Part shown: piece by piece, positions 5,027 through 8,307 of the stretch
How positions within the stretch are numbered: the stretch's first letter is position 1
Layout of the letters: every line of letters begins with the position of its first letter
Assembly (NCBI GenBank): GCA_002331465.1
Contig: DCYM01000126.1
Location: 1 to 8,307, forward strand
Direction of reading: 5' to 3'
Origin: Candidatus Neomicrothrix sp. UBA2110
GTDB taxonomy: Bacteria; Actinomycetota; Acidimicrobiia; Acidimicrobiales; Poriferisodalaceae
Length of the DNA stretch: 8,307 nt
The notes under the pieces: model-generated
What the model was told of the DNA's origin: nothing
What the model saw: the letters and a program-made list of their open reading frames with translations, nothing else
Database searches by the model: none
Program-made: the position numbers and the translations under genes

Positions 5027-7246
5027 GTGAAAGCACGAGTCAAGCCCCACCATCTCGCGCTCGCGATTGGAGTGGCGTTCGCTTCAGTGACCGCGGGTTC
5101 TGGAATCGCAGCGGCCGCTTTTGGGTTCCACAATTACAACCCGGTACACCGAGAGGTATTTGGCAACATTCCTGGAGCGTTACAGGTTGCCTTCTATGTC
5201 ATAACTCCTTTTCTCATTGTTTTAGGGGCATGGAATTTCGCTCAACGTGTCAAAAATTGGGAGCGCGGCGCACCCGATCTCCGGGCGACAACCGGGACGA
5301 ACGTCCGCCGAAGGGTCCGCGATTATAAAGCCGGTGTGATTATGCAGACCCTGCTGCGTGATCCCGCGGCGGGGATCATGCATGCTCTTCTGTACTACGG
5401 GTTCCTCGTGCTCCTCGCGGTCACCACCACCCTTGAAATTGATCATCAACTTCCAGAAAGATTGAAGTTCTTGCATGGTGGTACCTATCAAGGATTCAGC
5501 TTTGTGGGTGACCTCGCTGGTCTTGCTTTCACTGTTGGAATGCTTTGGGCAGTAGTTCGTCGTTATATACAAAGGCCATATCGGATCCGTATCAAAACAA
5601 GACCCGAACATGCCCTCATTCTCGGGGTCCTATTGGGACTCGGGATAACTGGCTTCGCCGCGGAAGCATTCCGCATCGCGTTGGAAGGTCGCCCAAGCTA
5701 CGAACAATGGTCTTTCGTTGGTTACCCCCTTTCTGCTTTAGTTAGCGGCGTCGATGCTGTGGCTGGGTGGCATCAGGTGATGTGGATTAGCCACGTGTTC
5801 TGTTTCATGGCGTTTCTCGTGATGTTGCCAGTGACGATGCTCCGGCACATGTTCACTTCCCCTTTGAATATGTACCTCAAGGACCGCGAACGCCCTAAGG
5901 GTGCTATGCGAGCCTTGCCGGATCTCATGGAAGCAGAGGACATTGAAACCATTGGCGCGTCGGTCGTCGAGGATTTCACCTGGAAGCAGCTATTGGATAC
6001 TGACAGCTGCACCATGTGCGGCCGTTGCACGGCGGTGTGTCCTGCCCACGCAACAGGGAAACCACTCGACCCGAGAGAAATCGTTCTAAAGACGGGCGAA
6101 GTCATGGCGGCAACTGGCGAACATGGACAGGTTTCCCCACCAATTGGTACAGATGCCGAGATAACCGTAAGCGCCAACAGCTTGTTCGAACGCATTAGCA
6201 CTGAGGAACTTTGGGCGTGCACCACCTGCCGAGCTTGTGATGAAATCTGTCCCGTTAACATCGAAATTCTCGACAAAATTCTCGACATGCGCCGCTATCT
6301 CACGCTCATGGAAAGCGACTTTCCGAGCGAACTCGGTAGCGCTTTCCGAGGCATGGAAAACAATGCCAACCCTTGGAATATGAACAACGGCGAACGTGCT
6401 GATTGGGCCAGCGAATTAGATATCGAAGTGGTTGATCCTTCAGATCCCTTTGACCACGAATACCTGTACTGGGTCGGTTGCGCGGGCTCTTTTGATGACA
6501 AAAACCAGAAAGTTTCGGAGGCCACTTCCAAGTTACTTCGCCGCGCGGGCGTTGATTTCGCGATTCTGGGCCCTGCAGAAATGTGCACGGGTGATAGCGC
6601 CCGCCGTTCGGGCAACGAATACCTCTTCCAAATGCTTGCGACTCAAAACATCAACAGTCTCAACGAAATGGGAGTTCGCAAAATTGTCACCCAGTGCCCT
6701 CATTGTTTCAATACATTGAAGAACGAATACCCCCAGTACGGCGGCAACTGGGAAGTCCTTCATCACACGCAGTTTTTAGAAGAACTTGTGGAATCGGGTG
6801 CGCTTGATCTAAGCGAAGCGCGATTGGAAGAACGAATCGTGTATCACGACTCCTGTTATTTGGGCCGTCACAATGACGTGTATATGTCGCCTCGAAACGT
6901 CATCGGCAACCTTGGTGGTGTCGAAATAGTTGAAGCCCCGAGAAATGGGAACAACGGTATGTGTTGCGGTGCTGGCGGGGCACGCATGTGGATGGAAGAA
7001 ACTATCGGCACAAAAGTGAACGACGAACGTTCCCAAGAACTCATAGACACAGGAGCAAGCCGCATAGCTACAGCTTGTCCCTTCTGCTACGTCATGATCG
7101 ACGACGGCGTAAAAGCTCAAGGCTTCGAAGAAGGCCAGATCAAAGTCGCTGATATCTCAATCCACTTGATCGAAGCGCTAGAAGCAACTGAGGCGCAACG
7201 TCAGAGTGACCCGGACAATCAAGGGAACGCTGTCAATACTGATTGA
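5027..7246 (+). CDS. EtfD-like membrane Fe-S oxidoreductase (NarI-like / 4Fe-4S / two CCG domains)
   Basis: Probably accepts electrons from electron-transfer flavoprotein during fatty-acid oxidation and passes them to the membrane quinone pool, as described for M. tuberculosis EtfD (Rv0338c); this role is inferred from resemblance. Residues are numbered from a TTG at 4985. Membrane helices lie at about 22-47, 63-88, 130-150, 173-193, 208-228 and 262-286, in a NarI-like cytochrome b region with candidate haem ligands H133, H209, H263 and H270. Two [4Fe-4S] motifs follow: C342-C345-C348-C352P and C412-C415-C418-C422P. Then come two CCG (HdrD/DUF224) domains: C499, C534, C571/C574, and C624, C660/C661, C698/C701. 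In the first, the usual CC is a single Cys (CTGD). The start is unclear: GTG at 5027, 5006 and 4988 and TTG at 4985 are all in frame and none has a ribosome site. I chose 5027, giving 739 residues starting VKARVKPHH just before the first helix. Confidence 0.88.
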   Translation: MKARVKPHHLALAIGVAFASVTAGSGIAAAAFGFHNYNPVHREVFGNIPGALQVAFYVITPFLIVLGAWNFAQRVKNWERGAPDLRATTGTNVRRRVRDYKAGVIMQTLLRDPAAGIMHALLYYGFLVLLAVTTTLEIDHQLPERLKFLHGGTYQGFSFVGDLAGLAFTVGMLWAVVRRYIQRPYRIRIKTRPEHALILGVLLGLGITGFAAEAFRIALEGRPSYEQWSFVGYPLSALVSGVDAVAGWHQVMWISHVFCFMAFLVMLPVTMLRHMFTSPLNMYLKDRERPKGAMRALPDLMEAEDIETIGASVVEDFTWKQLLDTDSCTMCGRCTAVCPAHATGKPLDPREIVLKTGEVMAATGEHGQVSPPIGTDAEITVSANSLFERISTEELWACTTCRACDEICPVNIEILDKILDMRRYLTLMESDFPSELGSAFRGMENNANPWNMNNGERADWASELDIEVVDPSDPFDHEYLYWVGCAGSFDDKNQKVSEATSKLLRRAGVDFAILGPAEMCTGDSARRSGNEYLFQMLATQNINSLNEMGVRKIVTQCPHCFNTLKNEYPQYGGNWEVLHHTQFLEELVESGALDLSEARLEERIVYHDSCYLGRHNDVYMSPRNVIGNLGGVEIVEAPRNGNNGMCCGAGGARMWMEETIGTKVNDERSQELIDTGASRIATACPFCYVMIDDGVKAQGFEEGQIKVADISIHLIEALEATEAQRQSDPDNQGNAVNTD

Positions 7247-7260
7247 GCGATCAGCAGCGA

Positions 7261-7821
7261 TTAAAAGTTTTCATGGAATCGGCTAGGTGTGGGGCCTCGC
7301 TGACCTAGATATTTCGAACCGAGCGACGACGCCCCATATGGCACATCCGCAGCTGTCGTCATCTGGATGAAACTAATCTGACCAATTTTCATACCCGGGT
7401 AGAGGGTGATTGGCAGGTTGGCAACATTAGAAAGTTCAAGTGTGAGATGGCCATCCCAACCCGCATCAACAAACCCTGCGGTTGTGTGAATAAGTAAACC
7501 CAATCGGCCAAGAGACGATTTCCCTTCGATACGACCGACCAGGTCATCGGGGATCGCAACCCGTTCCAGCGTCGATCCAAGCGCGAATTCACCAGGGTGA
7601 AGGATGAAGGCGTCATCGTTATTAACTACTACTTCTTCGGTTAGGTCAGTCTGATCTTCTTTGACATCAATCACTCGTCGCGTGTGATTAAGAAAGACTC
7701 GAAATCTGTTATCCAGGTGAAGGTCGACTGAAGATGGCTGAATATCTGCCGGATCGAGAGGGTCAATCACGATACGCCCGTCCGACAGGAACTCACGGAT
7801 TGTGCGATCGGAGAGGATCAT
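7261..7821 (-). CDS. dcd: dCTP deaminase, probably bifunctional (dUMP-forming)
   Basis: Deaminates dCTP; the close mycobacterial homologue also hydrolyses the dUTP formed, giving dUMP for thymidylate synthesis. The 186 residues are near the normal 189-193. Visible motifs are MILSDRTIREFL at the start, IQPSSVDLHL (27-36), the nucleotide site RIEGKSSLGRLGLL (97-110) with Ser102 and Arg106, TTAGFVDAGW (113-122), TLELSNVANLPITL with the likely catalytic Glu129, YPGMKIGQ (141-148) and the C-terminal GSKYLGQRGPTPSR (168-181). The segment from RIEGKSS through KIGQ matches the M. tuberculosis bifunctional enzyme far better than E. coli Dcd, which is the basis for the bifunctional call. The usual DPG in the loop reads DAG. 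ATG at 7821 has no recognisable ribosome site. The gene converges on the EtfD-like gene with 14 bases between stops. Confidence 0.94.
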   Translation of the reverse strand: MILSDRTIREFLSDGRIVIDPLDPADIQPSSVDLHLDNRFRVFLNHTRRVIDVKEDQTDLTEEVVVNNDDAFILHPGEFALGSTLERVAIPDDLVGRIEGKSSLGRLGLLIHTTAGFVDAGWDGHLTLELSNVANLPITLYPGMKIGQISFIQMTTAADVPYGASSLGSKYLGQRGPTPSRFHENF

Positions 7822-7943
7822 GAGAAGTGCAGCCTAGCGGCGCGCGATACCGGGGCTGACCCTGTAATGGGAGGTTCGCGGTCCGATCAGTTAGAGGGTC
7901 CACGGCCTCGTTAGACTTCACTTTCCACACAACAGTAGGCAAT

Positions 7944-8017
7944 GCGGGTGTAGTTCAATGGCAGAACGTCAGCTTCCCAAGCTGAGAACGCGGGTTCGAT
8001 TCCCGTCACCCGCTCCA
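7944..8017 (+). tRNA. tRNA-Gly, anticodon CCC, with encoded CCA
   Basis: A full cloverleaf can be drawn: acceptor GCGGGTG (7944-7950) with CACCCGC (8007-8013), D stem GTTC/GAAC (7953-7956 and 7964-7967), anticodon stem TCAGC/GCTGA (7969-7973 and 7981-7985) with loop TTCCCAA, and T arm GCGGG/CCCGT with loop TTCGATT. The anticodon CCC is at 7976-7978 and reads the glycine codon GGG. The discriminator base is T (8014), as in bacterial glycine tRNAs, and CCA is encoded at 8015-8017. I could not identify a clear promoter in the 122 bases before it. Confidence 0.96.
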
Positions 8018-8033
8018 ACTTTACGTAGCTCGC

Positions 8034-8045
8034 TTTTTACTTTTT
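8034..8045 (+). terminator. T-rich tract after the tRNA, possible terminator
   Basis: Two runs of five T (8034-8038 and 8041-8045) lie 17-28 bases after the tRNA. No convincing GC-rich hairpin precedes them, so this is only a weak candidate for the end of the tRNA transcript. Confidence 0.2.
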
Positions 8046-8067
8046 ACCTGAGTAGCTAAAGCCAGCA

Positions 8068-8274
8068 TTACCCCAAAAGTGTCCCTAACGCCCATATGGC
8101 AGCCACGAGCCCGACGACCAGCATGAGCATGCTTCGTCCAATCGGAGCCCGCTCCAGCTCATTTTCCTCTCGGGGTGCGCTACGCGGACGAAGCATCGCT
8201 AACCCGTTGCCTACAAAGAGCGCCGCCCCGAGAGCAAGCATCAAAAAAGGAATGAGGTTAGGACCGAGGAACAC
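8068..8274 (-). CDS. Small membrane protein with two transmembrane helices, unknown function
   Basis: I do not recognise this 68-residue product. It has two hydrophobic segments, about 7-27 (LIPFLMLALGAALFVGNGLA) and 48-67 (SMLMLVVGLVAAIWALGTLL), joined by a charged loop RPRSAPREENELERAPIGR (29-47). This predicts a helical hairpin whose Arg-rich loop would face the cytoplasm. The start is GTG at 8274; an in-frame TAA at 8289-8287 rules out a longer protein, and AAGGA (8288-8284) nine bases upstream is a fair ribosome site. That TAA ends an open stretch reading RYQDQA to the window edge, which could be the tail of an upstream same-strand gene 12 bases away, making this the second gene of an operon. 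The clean two-helix pattern, ribosome site and fitting position between tRNA and edge support a real gene. Confidence 0.65.
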   Translation of the reverse strand: MFLGPNLIPFLMLALGAALFVGNGLAMLRPRSAPREENELERAPIGRSMLMLVVGLVAAIWALGTLLG

Positions 8275-8307
8275 GATCGCGATTCCTTATGCCTGATCTT
8301 GATAGCG

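Noticed and set aside
5773..6288. A 171-codon minus-strand open frame inside the EtfD-like gene
   Set aside because: It is opposite the first Fe-S motifs and last helices of a well-supported gene and shows no domain.
7900..7943. A promoter for the tRNA gene (TTAGAC 7911-7916 with TAGGCA 7936-7941)
   Set aside because: The spacer is 19 bases and the implied start would fall inside the mature tRNA.

Overview
The window reads as an ordinary core-chromosome segment of an actinobacterium, probably of the Acidimicrobiia or a related marine lineage (inference; base composition looks close to half G+C by eye). The evidence is the gene order dnaK-grpE-dnaJ-hspR with a MerR-type HspR repressor, a DnaK without the N-terminal insert typical of Gram-negative bacteria, a Dcd resembling the mycobacterial bifunctional enzyme, and a membrane Fe-S oxidoreductase resembling mycobacterial EtfD (Rv0338c). 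I see no mobile element, CRISPR array, phage gene or sign of recent transfer.

Layout. Positions 1-3511 (minus strand) hold the heat-shock operon in the order dnaK, grpE, dnaJ, hspR, with hspR cut by the left edge. The genes are tightly packed: the dnaK stop overlaps the grpE start, and only 2 bases separate dnaJ from hspR. Just upstream, 3607-3658 holds a good dnaK promoter overlaid by an inverted repeat that resembles a degenerate HspR operator (HAIR). A possible promoter for the divergent gpmA (3695-4411, plus) lies on the same repeat. A short hairpin then separates gpmA from the convergent P-II gene glnB (4443-4784, minus). After about 240 non-coding bases comes the large plus-strand gene for an EtfD-like protein (about 5027-7246). 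It converges on dcd (7261-7821, minus) with only 14 bases between. The right end holds tRNA-Gly(CCC) (7944-8017, plus) and a small two-helix membrane protein (8068-8274, minus).

How the genes work together. DnaK, DnaJ and GrpE form the Hsp70 folding cycle, and HspR most likely represses their operon through the HAIR-like site. The other genes are separate housekeeping functions: glycolysis (gpmA), nitrogen signalling (glnB), re-oxidation of electron-transfer flavoprotein into the respiratory chain (EtfD-like), dUMP supply (dcd) and glycine decoding.

The observations most worth a second look are the operon DnaJ, which lacks the whole cysteine zinc-finger region, and the HAIR-like operator lying over two divergent promoters. 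I found no convincing undescribed system.
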